Assembly: GCA_035501615.1 (NCBI GenBank)
Contig: DATJVY010000002.1
Coordinates: forward strand, 1 to 64,000
From: RPRB01 sp035501615
Lineage (GTDB): Bacteria; Myxococcota; Myxococcia; Myxococcales; Myxococcaceae
DNA: 64,000 nt
Direction of reading: 5' to 3'
In this document: positions 46,364 through 54,637 of the stretch, in pieces
Numbering within the stretch: position 1 is the first letter of the stretch
How the letters are laid out: each line of letters starts with the position of its first letter
The notes under the pieces: model-generated
Database searches by the model: none
Told to the model about the DNA's origin: nothing
The model's input: only the letters and a program-made list of their open reading frames with translations
Made by a program: the position numbers and the translations under genes

Positions 46364-47763
46364 CGCGCGGCCCCCTTGGAATAGAGGTCGATGATCCGCG
46401 AGATGGAGGCCTGGCAGACGCGGCAGAAGGGCACCTCGTCGCGGGCGAACATGATGCAGTCCTCCTCGGGCCGGAAGTAGCCGCGGGACTCGTACATCGC
46501 CCCTTCGAACGCGCCGACCTTCCCCGAGTACCGATCGGTGTTGAGGATGCGGGTGACCTCCTTCTTCTCCTTGGTGAAGAGCGCGTCCATCTCCGACTCG
46601 GGGCGCCGGTCGGCGCGGATCTTCTTGCGCTCCACCTGGATGGCGCGGCTGTAGGTCTCGAACTCGTCCTTGCGCCACGGGGTGGGCACCGGCACGCCGG
46701 GGGTGAGGAGCGCCTTCCACTTCGGCGCCGCGGGGTCCTTGAGCGCGGTGACGTTCGGCTCCCAGGGCTCGGGACGGTCGCCGGAGGGGACGTAGGCGCT
46801 CTCGGAGGTGAAGTACTCGTCCGCCAGCCCGGCAAAGTGGTGGCCGAACTCGTGGACGAAGACGTACGGCGACCAGAGCGAGTCGGCAGCCACGGTGCTG
46901 TAGAGCCCGAAGATGCCCCCGCCGCCGTAGGTGTTGCCGTTGACCAGGATCTCCACGAACTCGTACGGGGCGAAGGAGGCCACGTCGCGGAAGGAGCGGT
47001 TGTCGAAGGTGAGGACGTAGCGCTCGCTGCCGAACGCGTCGTAGGTGGCGCCGATCCGGCTCCGGCGGTGGATGCCGGTCGAGGGGCGCGAGATGCCCGG
47101 CTCACGGGACTCGGGGCACAGCCCCCAGACGTTGAAGTCCTGCTTCCGCTCCTTGAAGGGGGACTGGGAGAAGAGGATCGACACCAGCCGCCGGGCGTCC
47201 TTCTCGAACTTGCCGCGCTGGGTCCGGGTGTACCCGTCGCCGAGGATGAGCACGTCGACCTTCGACTCCGAGGGGCCGTTCTTGAGAAGGGGGATGAGAG
47301 GACCGGGGCTGTCCGGCACCGCGTCGCTGACGTTCTGGTCCTTCGGATCGACGCGGAAGCTCCACACCGCGACGAAGGCGTTCGCCTTGTCGCGCTTCTC
47401 CAGCGTCACCTCCACGGGCCCGGTGGGAAGAGGGAAGCGGAACGACTCCTCGAAGGTGCGTGCGCGCTCCCTGGCCTCGGGCGTGTCCTCCCACTCGCCG
47501 AAGATGGAGCTGAAGCCGCGCGAGTAGAGCAGCGCCTTGCTGGACGCGTCCCGCACCAGGAAGCGGTACTTGCCCATGTCGGTGTCGTCGATGGGCCGCG
47601 CAGGGTTCCCCGGGAAGGGAAGCGGCTCGACGATCAGCCGGTCGAGGCTGAAGATCTCCCGGCCTTCGCTGCCGGTGTGGAAGTAATCGATCCGGAAGGT
47701 CCGGGGAGCGGCGGCGAACGCCGCGGACGCGACGAGCAGGCTCAAGAGGGCGACCAGGCGCAT
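46360..47763 (-). CDS. M64-family (IgA-peptidase-like) zinc metallopeptidase, exported
   Basis: 467 aa from ATG 47763 with a signal peptide (MRLVALLSLLVASAAFAAAP). N-terminal Ig-like domain (FRIDYFHTGSEGREIFSLDRL) then the M64 catalytic domain: VDVLILGDGYTRTQRGKFEKDARR and the zinc site HEFGHHFAGLADEY at residues 304-317, with the third ligand in the trailing Asp/Glu. A Cys pair near the C-terminus (EEDCIMFARDEVPFCRVCQ) may form a disulfide. Function in myxobacteria is likely extracellular protein or peptide degradation. Coupled by GTGA to crcB. Confidence 0.9.
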   Translation of the reverse strand: MRLVALLSLLVASAAFAAAPRTFRIDYFHTGSEGREIFSLDRLIVEPLPFPGNPARPIDDTDMGKYRFLVRDASSKALLYSRGFSSIFGEWEDTPEARERARTFEESFRFPLPTGPVEVTLEKRDKANAFVAVWSFRVDPKDQNVSDAVPDSPGPLIPLLKNGPSESKVDVLILGDGYTRTQRGKFEKDARRLVSILFSQSPFKERKQDFNVWGLCPESREPGISRPSTGIHRRSRIGATYDAFGSERYVLTFDNRSFRDVASFAPYEFVEILVNGNTYGGGGIFGLYSTVAADSLWSPYVFVHEFGHHFAGLADEYFTSESAYVPSGDRPEPWEPNVTALKDPAAPKWKALLTPGVPVPTPWRKDEFETYSRAIQVERKKIRADRRPESEMDALFTKEKKEVTRILNTDRYSGKVGAFEGAMYESRGYFRPEEDCIMFARDEVPFCRVCQASISRIIDLYSKGAAR

Positions 47764-47782
47764 GGGGCGCGCGACCTTACGG

Positions 47783-47831
47783 CAGGTGGGCAGCCGTCGC
47801 ACCTGTCCCGGACGCCCCGCCGCCGTCCGGG
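47783..47831. repeat. Two tandem hairpins in the leader region between the M64 gene and the hybrid kinase
   Basis: CAGGTG (47783-47788) pairs with CACCTG (47800-47805), loop 11 nt. CCCGGACG (47807-47814) pairs with CGTCCGGG (47824-47831), loop 9 nt. They lie between divergent starts (47763 and 47902), so could form in either 5' leader or act as operators. Confidence 0.35.
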
Positions 47832-47901
47832 GGCACCGGCACGAGAGCAGGGCATCGGGGACCCACGAGGAGCGGTCGGCCGTTTCTGGTATCTCCCTCT
47901 G

Positions 47902-50019
47902 GTGAAGCTGCGCTGGCGTGCGCCTGCCCCGGGGGACCCGGCGCTCGAGAGACTCCCCGTCGGAACGCCGGAGGCGGTGCCGCACGAGCTCCAGGGACGT
48001 GGCGCGGCGCGCCTCCTGCTCTCGTTCCTGTGGATCCAGGCCGGCGGGTTCCTGTTCTACCTGGTGGTGTCGACCTGGGCGGTCCCGTCGCAGTGGGTCC
48101 GCTTCGGGCTGCAGAGCGCGTTCGGCTGGGTGGTCATCCTCCTCCTGGCCTGGGCGGTCCGGCGCGGCCGCGTGGTGCTCGCCTCGGTGGGTTACCTCGC
48201 CTGTGGATGGCTTCTCCTCACGGTGTCGGCGTACACCGCCGGAGGCATCACCGGCTCGGCGCCGCTCGGGTACCTGGTGCTCATCGTGGCCGCGGGGCTG
48301 CTCCTCGGGACCCGGGCCACGGTGGCCACCGCGGGGGTGTGCCTCCTGAGCGCGCTGGTCCTCGCGCTGCTCGGCGTGAAGGGGGCGCTGCCGCCGCCGG
48401 CGGTGCACAACACCCCGCTCGACATCCTCGCCGACTTCGCGGTGTACGCCGGCCTCACCGTGGCCTTCCAGCTCCTGGCCGCGCGCAACCTCCGCGCCTC
48501 GGAGGACAGGTACCGGAGCCTGGTCGACCGGGCACGGGACGTCATCTTCACCGTCGACCGCGAGGGCCTCATCACCTCGCTGAACCCGGCCTTCGAGCTG
48601 GTCACCGGGTTTCCCCGCGCGCACTGGGTGGGCCGGCCATTCAGCTCGCTCGTCGCGGGGGACGCGCCGGAGGCGGCCTGGGTCCGGCTCCAGTCCTCGG
48701 GGGGTGCGGCCTTCGAGGTGCGGGTCCGGGCCGCCGGCGGCGAGCGGGTGCTGGAGGTGGTGGTGGCGATGGCCACCGACCTGTCGGGCGACCTCCTCGG
48801 CATCGGCCGCGACGTGAGTGACCGGAAGGAGGCCGAGACCAGGCGCGCCCAGCTCGAGACGCAGCTGCGGCAGTCGCAGAAGCGCGAGGCGATCGGCACG
48901 CTGGCCAGCGGTATCGCCCACGACTTCAACAACGTCCTCACCGCGATCATGGGGCAGGCCCAGCTACTCCACGACGAGTGCCCGGCCACGATGCAGGCGC
49001 GGACCGCGGAGATCCTCCAGGCGGCGGCGCGGGCCCGGGACGTGGTGCGGCAGCTGCTGACCTTCGCCCGCGGGACAGGCCACGAGCACCGTCCGGTGCG
49101 GCTGCAGCACGTGGTGTTCGAGGCTCTGCAGCTGATGCGCGCCTCGCTGCCCGCCTCGGTGGAGCTGGAGGCTTCGATCGACTCCGGGACGGCGACGGTG
49201 CTCGCCGACCAGGGGCAGATGCACCAGGTGGTGATCAACCTGGCCACCAACGCCGCGGCCGCCATGCAGGGCCGGACGGGCAAGATCGGCGTCTACCTCG
49301 GGAACCTGCCCGCGTCGGGAGGCGCGGGCACGGGCGCGCTGGGGACGGTGAGGCTCCGGGTGACGGACGACGGGGTGGGGATGACGCCCGAGGTTCTGGA
49401 ACGCATCTTCGAGCCCTTCTTCACCACCCGTCCGCTGGGGGAAGGGACGGGGCTCGGGCTGGCGGTGGTGCAGGGCATCGTCCAGGACCACGGCGGGCAG
49501 ATCTTCGTCCGCAGCGCGCCGGGGAAGGGGACGACCTTCGACGTCGAGCTGCCCGCCGCGGGCGTGGAGCGGGCCGAGGTGCCCGCGCCACCGGCGGTTG
49601 CGGCGCACGGGGCGGGAGAGCGGCTCCTGGTGGTGGACGACGAGCCGGTCATCGCCCGCGTCGTGAGCGAGCAGCTGCGACGGCTGGGGTACGACGTGAC
49701 GGCGCTGAACGATCCGGAGGAGGCGCTCGAGCTGCTGGCCGAGGAGCCGGACGACTTCGACCTCCTCCTCACCGACCTCCAGATGCCGCGGATGGACGGG
49801 GTGGAGCTGGCGGCCCGGGTGGGGCGGCTGCGCCCGCGGATGCCGGTGGTGCTCTCGACGGGGAACCGCTGGTCGGTCCCGGCCTCGACGGCGCGCGCTG
49901 CGGGCATCCTGGAGATCGTCGACAAGCCGTTCCGCATCGAGGAGCTGTCGCACGCGCTGCGGACCGTGCTCGACGCCGCGGGGATCCGCCCCCGGAAGTC
50001 GCGCGAGACGGGGAGCTGA
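47902..50019 (+). CDS. Hybrid histidine kinase: membrane domain, PAS, HisKA, HATPase and receiver
   Basis: 705 aa from GTG 47902. Five to six membrane helices occupy residues about 35-185. A PAS domain (about 190-305; RYRSLVDRARDVIFTVDREGLITSLNPAFELVTGF) is followed by HisKA with His340 in ASGIAHDFNNVLTAIMGQA, HATPase boxes NLATNAAAAM, VTDDGVGM and GTGLGLAVVQGIVQDHGG, and a C-terminal receiver with Asp625 in LLLTDLQMPRMDGVEL. The HDFNN-type His box is that of the class whose receiver can act as an internal phosphate sink. No separate response regulator gene is adjacent, so its output partner is unknown. Confidence 0.92.
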   Translation: MKLRWRAPAPGDPALERLPVGTPEAVPHELQGRGAARLLLSFLWIQAGGFLFYLVVSTWAVPSQWVRFGLQSAFGWVVILLLAWAVRRGRVVLASVGYLACGWLLLTVSAYTAGGITGSAPLGYLVLIVAAGLLLGTRATVATAGVCLLSALVLALLGVKGALPPPAVHNTPLDILADFAVYAGLTVAFQLLAARNLRASEDRYRSLVDRARDVIFTVDREGLITSLNPAFELVTGFPRAHWVGRPFSSLVAGDAPEAAWVRLQSSGGAAFEVRVRAAGGERVLEVVVAMATDLSGDLLGIGRDVSDRKEAETRRAQLETQLRQSQKREAIGTLASGIAHDFNNVLTAIMGQAQLLHDECPATMQARTAEILQAAARARDVVRQLLTFARGTGHEHRPVRLQHVVFEALQLMRASLPASVELEASIDSGTATVLADQGQMHQVVINLATNAAAAMQGRTGKIGVYLGNLPASGGAGTGALGTVRLRVTDDGVGMTPEVLERIFEPFFTTRPLGEGTGLGLAVVQGIVQDHGGQIFVRSAPGKGTTFDVELPAAGVERAEVPAPPAVAAHGAGERLLVVDDEPVIARVVSEQLRRLGYDVTALNDPEEALELLAEEPDDFDLLLTDLQMPRMDGVELAARVGRLRPRMPVVLSTGNRWSVPASTARAAGILEIVDKPFRIEELSHALRTVLDAAGIRPRKSRETGS

Positions 50020-50126
50020 GGCGGGGATCCCGGCCCGGCGGCGGTCCCCGGGGGCCCCGGACGCGCGACCCGCCGGCTCGATCCCGGTGGTTCTCCAGAC
50101 GCGGAAGTACCTGGATCTAGGACGAT

Positions 50127-50155
50127 TTGACAAGAAGAACGACCGTTCGTATTCT
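50127..50155 (+). promoter_or_regulatory. Sigma70-type promoter of tetR with almost no leader
   Basis: Perfect -35 TTGACA (50127-50132), 17-bp spacer, -10 TATTCT (50150-50155). The expected start, about 7 nt after the -10, is near 50162, only about two bases before the GTG at 50164, which has no Shine-Dalgarno. The mRNA should be leaderless or nearly so. Confidence 0.8.
50139..50150. promoter_or_regulatory. Operator O1 in the tetR promoter spacer
   Basis: ACGACCGTTCGT (50139-50150) lies inside the spacer and touches the -10 box. It matches the perfect palindrome at 50816-50827 in 11 of 12 bases. A repressor bound here would block RNA polymerase, the usual TetR autorepression arrangement. The binder is inferred to be the adjacent TetR. 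Confidence 0.7.
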
Positions 50156-50163
50156 TCCGATTC

Positions 50164-50760
50164 GTGAGCAAGGGCGATCAGACACGGGCGCGGATCCTCC
50201 GGCACGCGGCGAGGGTGGCGAGCCGGGATGGCCTCGAGGGGCTGAGCATCGGCGAGCTGGCCTCGGCGCTGCAGATGTCGAAGAGCGGGCTGTTCGCGCA
50301 CTTCGGCAGCAAGGAGGAGCTGCAGATCGAGGTGCTGCAGGCCGCGGCGGTGGACTTCGAGGAGAAGGTGGTCCGCCCGGCGCTCAAGGCACCCCGGGGG
50401 CCGGCGCGGCTCCGGGCGCTCTGCGAGGCGTGGCTCCGGTGGGCGAGCTCGCCGGACATCCCGGGCGGCTGCATCTTCGCTGGCGCCTCGTTCGAGATGG
50501 ACGACCGGCCGGGCCCAGTCCGCGACTACGTGGCGGAGCAGCAGCGGCAGCTTCTCGGCGTGCTGTCGCGCTCGGCGCGGCTGGGGGTCGAGGCGGGGCT
50601 GCTGCGCCCGGACCTCGACTGTGACCTGCTCGCCTTCCAGCTCCTCGGCCTGATGCTCGGCTTCCACCACGCGCGCCGGCTCCTGCGGTCGCGCAACGCC
50701 GAGGCGATGGCCCGGAAGTCCCTCGACCAGCTGCTCGCGCAGGCCATGCCCGCGCACTGA
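50164..50760 (+). CDS. TetR-family transcriptional repressor
   Basis: 198 aa from GTG 50164. The HTH is at residues about 10-55 (RARILRHAARVASRDGLEGLSIGELASALQMSKSGLFAHFGSKEEL, with recognition helix SKSGLFAHF). The C-terminal ligand domain (from about 85: LRALCEAWLRWASSPDIPGGCIFAGASFEMDD) matches the TetR_C_13/YcdC-like type. It probably represses itself and the alpha/beta-hydrolase gene 40 bp downstream through the two near-identical operators. The ligand is unknown. Confidence 0.92.
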   Translation: MSKGDQTRARILRHAARVASRDGLEGLSIGELASALQMSKSGLFAHFGSKEELQIEVLQAAAVDFEEKVVRPALKAPRGPARLRALCEAWLRWASSPDIPGGCIFAGASFEMDDRPGPVRDYVAEQQRQLLGVLSRSARLGVEAGLLRPDLDCDLLAFQLLGLMLGFHHARRLLRSRNAEAMARKSLDQLLAQAMPAH

Positions 50761-50800
50761 CGGAGCCGTGAACGACTCGAAGCACAGAGGAGAAGAGGAC

Positions 50801-51694
50801 ATGCCCAAGAATAGTACGAACGTTCGTTTGTTGTCTGGTCTCCTCTCGGGGTCGGCGGCCGTGTGGCCGCGGGCCGCCGGGCGGCTGGCGTTCGAGATGT
50901 TCTGCACGACGGGGCCGCGCCGGGTGCCGAACTTCGCTCCTGAACCGGATGGGGTGGAGACCTTCCGGGCGGCGGGGCGCCGCGTCGCGAGCTACACCTG
51001 GGAAGGGGGAGGGCCCACGGTCCTCCTGGTCCATGGCTGGAGTGGAGGCTCGGGGGACCTCGCGTCATTCATCGTGCCGCTGCGCGATTCCGGGCGGCGC
51101 GTCGTCGCCATCGATCTTCCGGCCCACGGACGGTCTCCCGGCGCGCGGCTCAACCTCCCGGGCGCGGTGGCTGCCGTGGAGATGGCGCTCCGCCGCGAGC
51201 CGACGGTCGAGGCGGTCATCGCGCACTCCTTCGGCGTTGCTGCCACCGTGCTCGCCGCCGGACGCGGGGCCCCGCTCCCGCGGGCCGTCCTGGTCTCCGG
51301 TCCGGCCTCGATGGAGCCCTTCCTCCAGCGCTTCGAGCAGGCGCTTGGGCTCGGGGCCGCGGTCCGGACCGCGATGCGCGCGCGCGTCCGCCGGGTCCTC
51401 GACCTCGGTGGGCTCGAGACGATGGAGCTGGCGAAGGTGGCTCCACGGCTCTCGGCACGGGCCCTCGTCATCCACGACCGGGGCGACCGGGAGGTCCCGT
51501 TCCTCTCCGCCCAGGCGCTCCATCGCGCGTGGCCGGGGGCGGAGCTGCTCGCCACCGACGGGCTCGGACACCGGAAGCTGCTCTCCGACCCCGTGGTGGT
51601 CGAGCGGGCGGTCCGGTTCGCGGTGGGATGGGATGGGGTGGAGACGGAGCGGCCGGCACCGGTGCCGACCGAGCTGCGGGTCGTCGCCGGCTGA
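50801..51694 (+). CDS. Alpha/beta-hydrolase of the tetR operon
   Basis: 297 aa; ATG 50801 is preferred because AGGAG lies 8 nt upstream, and GTG 50768 is weaker. The fold begins near residue 60: oxyanion HGWSGG, nucleophile Ser in AHSFGVAA (H-S-F-G variant of G-x-S-x-G), Asp in VIHDRGDREVPF and His in GLGHRKLL, so the triad is complete. The first 15 residues carry operator O2 in their codons. Linked to the tetR by 40 bp and likely induced when TetR releases. Substrate unknown; the context suggests an ester, lactone or detoxification role. Confidence 0.88.
   Translation: MPKNSTNVRLLSGLLSGSAAVWPRAAGRLAFEMFCTTGPRRVPNFAPEPDGVETFRAAGRRVASYTWEGGGPTVLLVHGWSGGSGDLASFIVPLRDSGRRVVAIDLPAHGRSPGARLNLPGAVAAVEMALRREPTVEAVIAHSFGVAATVLAAGRGAPLPRAVLVSGPASMEPFLQRFEQALGLGAAVRTAMRARVRRVLDLGGLETMELAKVAPRLSARALVIHDRGDREVPFLSAQALHRAWPGAELLATDGLGHRKLLSDPVVVERAVRFAVGWDGVETERPAPVPTELRVVAG
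50816..50827. promoter_or_regulatory. Operator O2 inside the hydrolase coding sequence
   Basis: ACGAACGTTCGT is a perfect 12-bp palindrome covering codons 6-9 of the hydrolase (T-N-V-R). It matches O1 in 11 of 12 positions and lies 677 bp from it. On the reverse strand it is followed after 3 bp by TATTCT, the -10 word also seen after O1, with a weak CAGACA -35 at 18 bp. Possible roles are roadblock, looping with O1 or an antisense promoter. Confidence 0.65.
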
Positions 51695-51726
51695 GGAGTG
51701 GCTCGGAGCGTGACCGCTCCAGAGTG

Positions 51727-52070
51727 TCAGCACCGGCTGGGGCTCGGTGAGAGTGAATCCGCCCGGAGGTGCACCGCCTCGAGACAGGCCAGGAGCTTCC
51801 CCGACGCGAGGTCGTGAAGGAGCAGCGTCGCGTGCTCCGCCCCTCCGCCGACGTGAAGGCGCTCGACACCGAGTGGGCCGGAACGCCCGGTACCAGCCCC
51901 ACCCCCGTCAGCCGCGCGATGCCCTCGCCGGGAAGCGACGTCGGCCGCACCAGCCCCGCCGCCGTCCGCCCCTGCGAGTGCGCCCGGAAGCCCTCCCGCA
52001 TCGGAGCGACCAACGCCAGCGCGTCGAGCCGGCGGACCACCTCGGCATGAGGAAGGAACGGGGTGCGCAT
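51727..52070 (-). pseudogene. Truncated, frameshifted ornithine cyclodeaminase/mu-crystallin-like remnant
   Basis: From ATG 52070 the frame reads PFLPHAEVVRRLDALALVAPMREGFRAH...GIARLTGVGLVPGVP, the N-terminus of the ornithine cyclodeaminase family. Near 51890 the homologous reading moves to another frame, where HATLLLHDLASGKLLACLEAVHL (the family's LLFD-x-TG-x-LA segment) appears, then a TGA at 51727-51729. The C-terminal two thirds, with the NAD domain, is missing, and the hydrolase gene ends 33 bp away. It follows the ACT gene by 10 bp, so it was once the last gene of that operon. Confidence 0.6.
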
Positions 52071-52080
52071 CACCGAGGAG

Positions 52081-52458
52081 TCACGCGTCGACCGCGTGCC
52101 CGGCCTCGCGGAACGCCTCCGCCGCCCGGGCCACCGCCTCCTCCCGGACGAGGAGCAGATCCGTGTCGAAGGTCGCCACCGCGAACAGCGAGATCCCGGC
52201 GCGGGCGAGCGGCCCGCTCAGCGCGTGGAGGAGACCCACCACCTGGAAGTCGATCGGCCCCTCCACCTCGAACGCCCGCCACCCCCGCTCGGCCCGGACG
52301 TCGGACGGAACGCGCGCCTCGAGGCAGGTGACGGAGAGCTCGACCTCGCCGCGCCGGACGATGCACACCAGGCCGGGCCCGTCGGCCCAGGGAGGCAACG
52401 CGCTCGTTCCGGGAAGACGGGCCACCGCCAGTCGCCCGGGCAGGAGCCGGAGCCTCAC
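52081..52458 (-). CDS. ACT-domain protein (ACT_7/CASTOR-like)
   Basis: 125 aa from GTG 52458 with GAGGGG about 6 nt upstream. The two ACT-like halves are visible: VRLRLLPGRLAVARLPGTSALPPWAD, CIVRRGEVELSVTCLEARVPSDVRAERGWRAFEVEG, then GPIDFQVVGLLHALSGPLARAGISLFAVATFDTDLLLVRE. This pattern matches bacterial homologues of the amino-acid-sensing ACT_7 proteins. It probably binds an amino acid. Sits between the DoxX-like gene and the broken cyclodeaminase remnant. Confidence 0.78.
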   Translation of the reverse strand: MRLRLLPGRLAVARLPGTSALPPWADGPGLVCIVRRGEVELSVTCLEARVPSDVRAERGWRAFEVEGPIDFQVVGLLHALSGPLARAGISLFAVATFDTDLLLVREEAVARAAEAFREAGHAVDA

Positions 52459-52481
52459 GCCGGCCCCTCGCGCCTCTCCGC

Positions 52482-52901
52482 TCAGCGGAACCTCCCGGTG
52501 GTCCAGAGCCCCACCAGCGCCACCAGGAAGTAGGCGGGAATCACCGCCGCCCCCGTGTAGTCCTTCGCGATGCGCTGCCCGAAGAACAGCGCCAGGAAGG
52601 CCAGCGCCGCGACCGTGATGCCCCAGAAGGCGATGCGCGGCACGCCGAGCACCATCAGCTCCACCAGCCCCACGCCACAGAGCACGCCCGCGCTCACCTC
52701 GACGAAGGTCAGGCTCACCAGCATCGGCGTCACCACGCCCCGGAGCGGACTGTTGCCGAAGTGCTGCGTCAGCCAGCCCTGGTTGCCGCGGAAGTCGATC
52801 ACCTTGTCGATGCCGGACTGGAGGAAGAGGATCGCCAGGAACGTCGTGGGGAGCGCCTGCAGCAGCCAGGCAACGATGCGGGGAGAGCTCAGCGGCGGCA
52901 T
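52482..52901 (-). CDS. DoxX-like four-helix membrane protein
   Basis: 139 aa with four hydrophobic helices. DoxX-like features are the opening helix LPTTFLAILFLQSGIDKVIDFRGN and the later VEVSAGVLCGVGLVELMVLG. The family is linked to thiosulfate:quinone oxidoreductase subunits and to many membrane proteins of unknown role. It follows the DUF885 gene by 3 bp on the same transcript. Confidence 0.75.
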   Translation of the reverse strand: MPPLSSPRIVAWLLQALPTTFLAILFLQSGIDKVIDFRGNQGWLTQHFGNSPLRGVVTPMLVSLTFVEVSAGVLCGVGLVELMVLGVPRIAFWGITVAALAFLALFFGQRIAKDYTGAAVIPAYFLVALVGLWTTGRFR

Positions 52902-52904
52902 GTC

Positions 52905-54623
52905 TCACCTCTGCTCGAGGAGCAGCTTGCGAACCAGACGGATGGGGAGCGCGCCCTGGGCGAGGAATGCGTCGTGGAACTCGCGGAGCGTTCCGCCCTT
53001 CGCGCTCAGGTACTCGCGGCGCAGCTCGTAGATCTGCAGCTTGCCGTACGTGTAATAGAGATAGGTCGGGTCGTAGGTGCCGCGCCGCGCCTCCTCGTAG
53101 GCGTTGGCCGGCGTCTGGTAGCACTCCTTCGCGAAGCGCTCCGCCCCCTGCTCGACGGTCATGGTGGTCGTGTGCAGCCGGATGCCCACCACGAAGCGGC
53201 AATCGCGGAGCAGCGCCTCCTCCAGCTGCGCCATCCTGATGCGCGGGTCGGTGTCGGCGAATCCTTCCTCCACCACCATCTGCTCGCCGTAGTGCGCCCA
53301 TCCCTCGACGTTGGAGTTGGTCTGGAGAAGCTTCCGCACCTTGGTGGGTACCCGCGGCATCCACAGCGCCTGGAGGAAGTGGCCCGGATAGGCCTCGTGC
53401 ACGTCGGTCATCGCCAGGATCGGCGTGGCAAACGCGCGGAGGTGCTCCTCCACCTGCTTCGCGTTCCAGCTCTCATCGGGTGGCGTCACGTAGTAGTAGG
53501 ACTCGGTGGCCTTCGTCTCGTAGGGCCCGGGCGCGTCGAGCGAGGCGAACGCACCGTTCCGGGCGAAGGCCGGCGTCGGCTCCACCTTCGGCCGCACCTC
53601 GGACGGGAACGAGACCAGGTTCTTCGAGACCACGAACTGCCGGACCCCCTCGAGCGAGCGGCGCACCGCGGGGATGAGGTCCATGGCCGTCGGGTGGTCC
53701 GCCTGGAGGGCGGCCATCACCTGGAACGAGCTCCGCCGGGGGTCGATCAGCTGCGCGGTCTGAACCGCCGCCTCGCCGTCCGCCTTGAGCTGGGCCTCGC
53801 CCTTCGCCAGCAGCGCATCCAGCGGCTCGGAGATCATGTCCTCGGTCTGGAGCTTCTCCGCGAAGAACGCCGGGCCGATGGCCCAGCTGCCGGTGCTCCG
53901 GGGCTTGAGTTCCTTCTCCAGGAAGTGGATCCAGTCCTGGGTCGCGGCGAAGGCGGTCGTGTTCGCCCTGCTGAAGTCGGCCAGGGCCAAGGTGTCGGTC
54001 CCGGCAGCCTCCTTCGCCCAGGCGGGGAGCACGTCTTGGAAGTACCCGAGCGATCCATTCGCCAGGATCAGGGCAAGCTCGGTCCACTCCTTCGGAGGCG
54101 TCTTCACGTTCGCCTTGCCCGCGGCGTATACCCGCGGAACGGCCCGCAGCCGCGCCGTCACCGACTTGAGGCGGTCCGCCGCCGGCGCGAACTCGCGCTT
54201 GAGCAGAACGTCGATTCCCTCGCCCGGGATGCGCGAGTAGGTCATCGGGTTCTGCAGCCGGAACCCCATCTTCTCCCACTCGAGCAGATCGGCCCGGATG
54301 CGGGACTCGAGCGCCTCGAGGTCGATGAGGTCGTCGTAGGGAAGCGCCACCCGCTCGGTCCACAGCGCCACCGCGCGGTCGAGCATTCCCTGGAGCTTCT
54401 GCACGTGGACCGCCACCCGTGTGGCGCCGAAGTCCTCCAGCGTCGGGTCGAACTGGTGGAAGCCCTGCTGCGTGCCCACCGTGGGCTCGAAGGCGAAGGT
54501 CTCGGTGAAGTAGTCGTCCACCAGCGTGGAGAAGCGCGCCGTGGCCTCGTCCCGCGAGAGCCCGCGGCCGTGGGAACAGGCGAGGAGGCAGCAGAGGGAG
54601 AACGGCAGCGCGGTCCGGAGCAT
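52905..54623 (-). CDS. DUF885 lipoprotein, putative zinc metallopeptidase
   Basis: 572 aa from ATG 54623. Lipobox LLAC with Cys16 at residues 13-16 indicates a lipoprotein. The zinc-like motif HEAYPGH is at residues 409-415, in DVHEAYPGHFLQALW, which is the hallmark of DUF885. The rest is alpha-helical (YGEQMVVEEGFADTDPRIRM...). DUF885 proteins are thought to be M32/thermolysin-like peptidases with dipeptidase-like activity in a few cases. Upstream SDR gene ends 14 bp before its start. Confidence 0.88.
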   Translation of the reverse strand: MLRTALPFSLCCLLACSHGRGLSRDEATARFSTLVDDYFTETFAFEPTVGTQQGFHQFDPTLEDFGATRVAVHVQKLQGMLDRAVALWTERVALPYDDLIDLEALESRIRADLLEWEKMGFRLQNPMTYSRIPGEGIDVLLKREFAPAADRLKSVTARLRAVPRVYAAGKANVKTPPKEWTELALILANGSLGYFQDVLPAWAKEAAGTDTLALADFSRANTTAFAATQDWIHFLEKELKPRSTGSWAIGPAFFAEKLQTEDMISEPLDALLAKGEAQLKADGEAAVQTAQLIDPRRSSFQVMAALQADHPTAMDLIPAVRRSLEGVRQFVVSKNLVSFPSEVRPKVEPTPAFARNGAFASLDAPGPYETKATESYYYVTPPDESWNAKQVEEHLRAFATPILAMTDVHEAYPGHFLQALWMPRVPTKVRKLLQTNSNVEGWAHYGEQMVVEEGFADTDPRIRMAQLEEALLRDCRFVVGIRLHTTTMTVEQGAERFAKECYQTPANAYEEARRGTYDPTYLYYTYGKLQIYELRREYLSAKGGTLREFHDAFLAQGALPIRLVRKLLLEQR

Positions 54624-54637
54624 GAACCGCCTGCTTA

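Noticed and set aside
47764..47901. Fluoride riboswitch upstream of the M64-fluC pair
   Set aside because: The conserved loops and pseudoknot segments of the crcB motif were not found on the reverse strand; only simple hairpins are present.
50526..51068. Reverse-strand gene driven by the antisense promoter-like sequence at O2
   Set aside because: The frame is Arg/Ser/Pro-rich shadow sequence of tetR and the hydrolase, with no motif, so an antisense RNA is more plausible than a protein.
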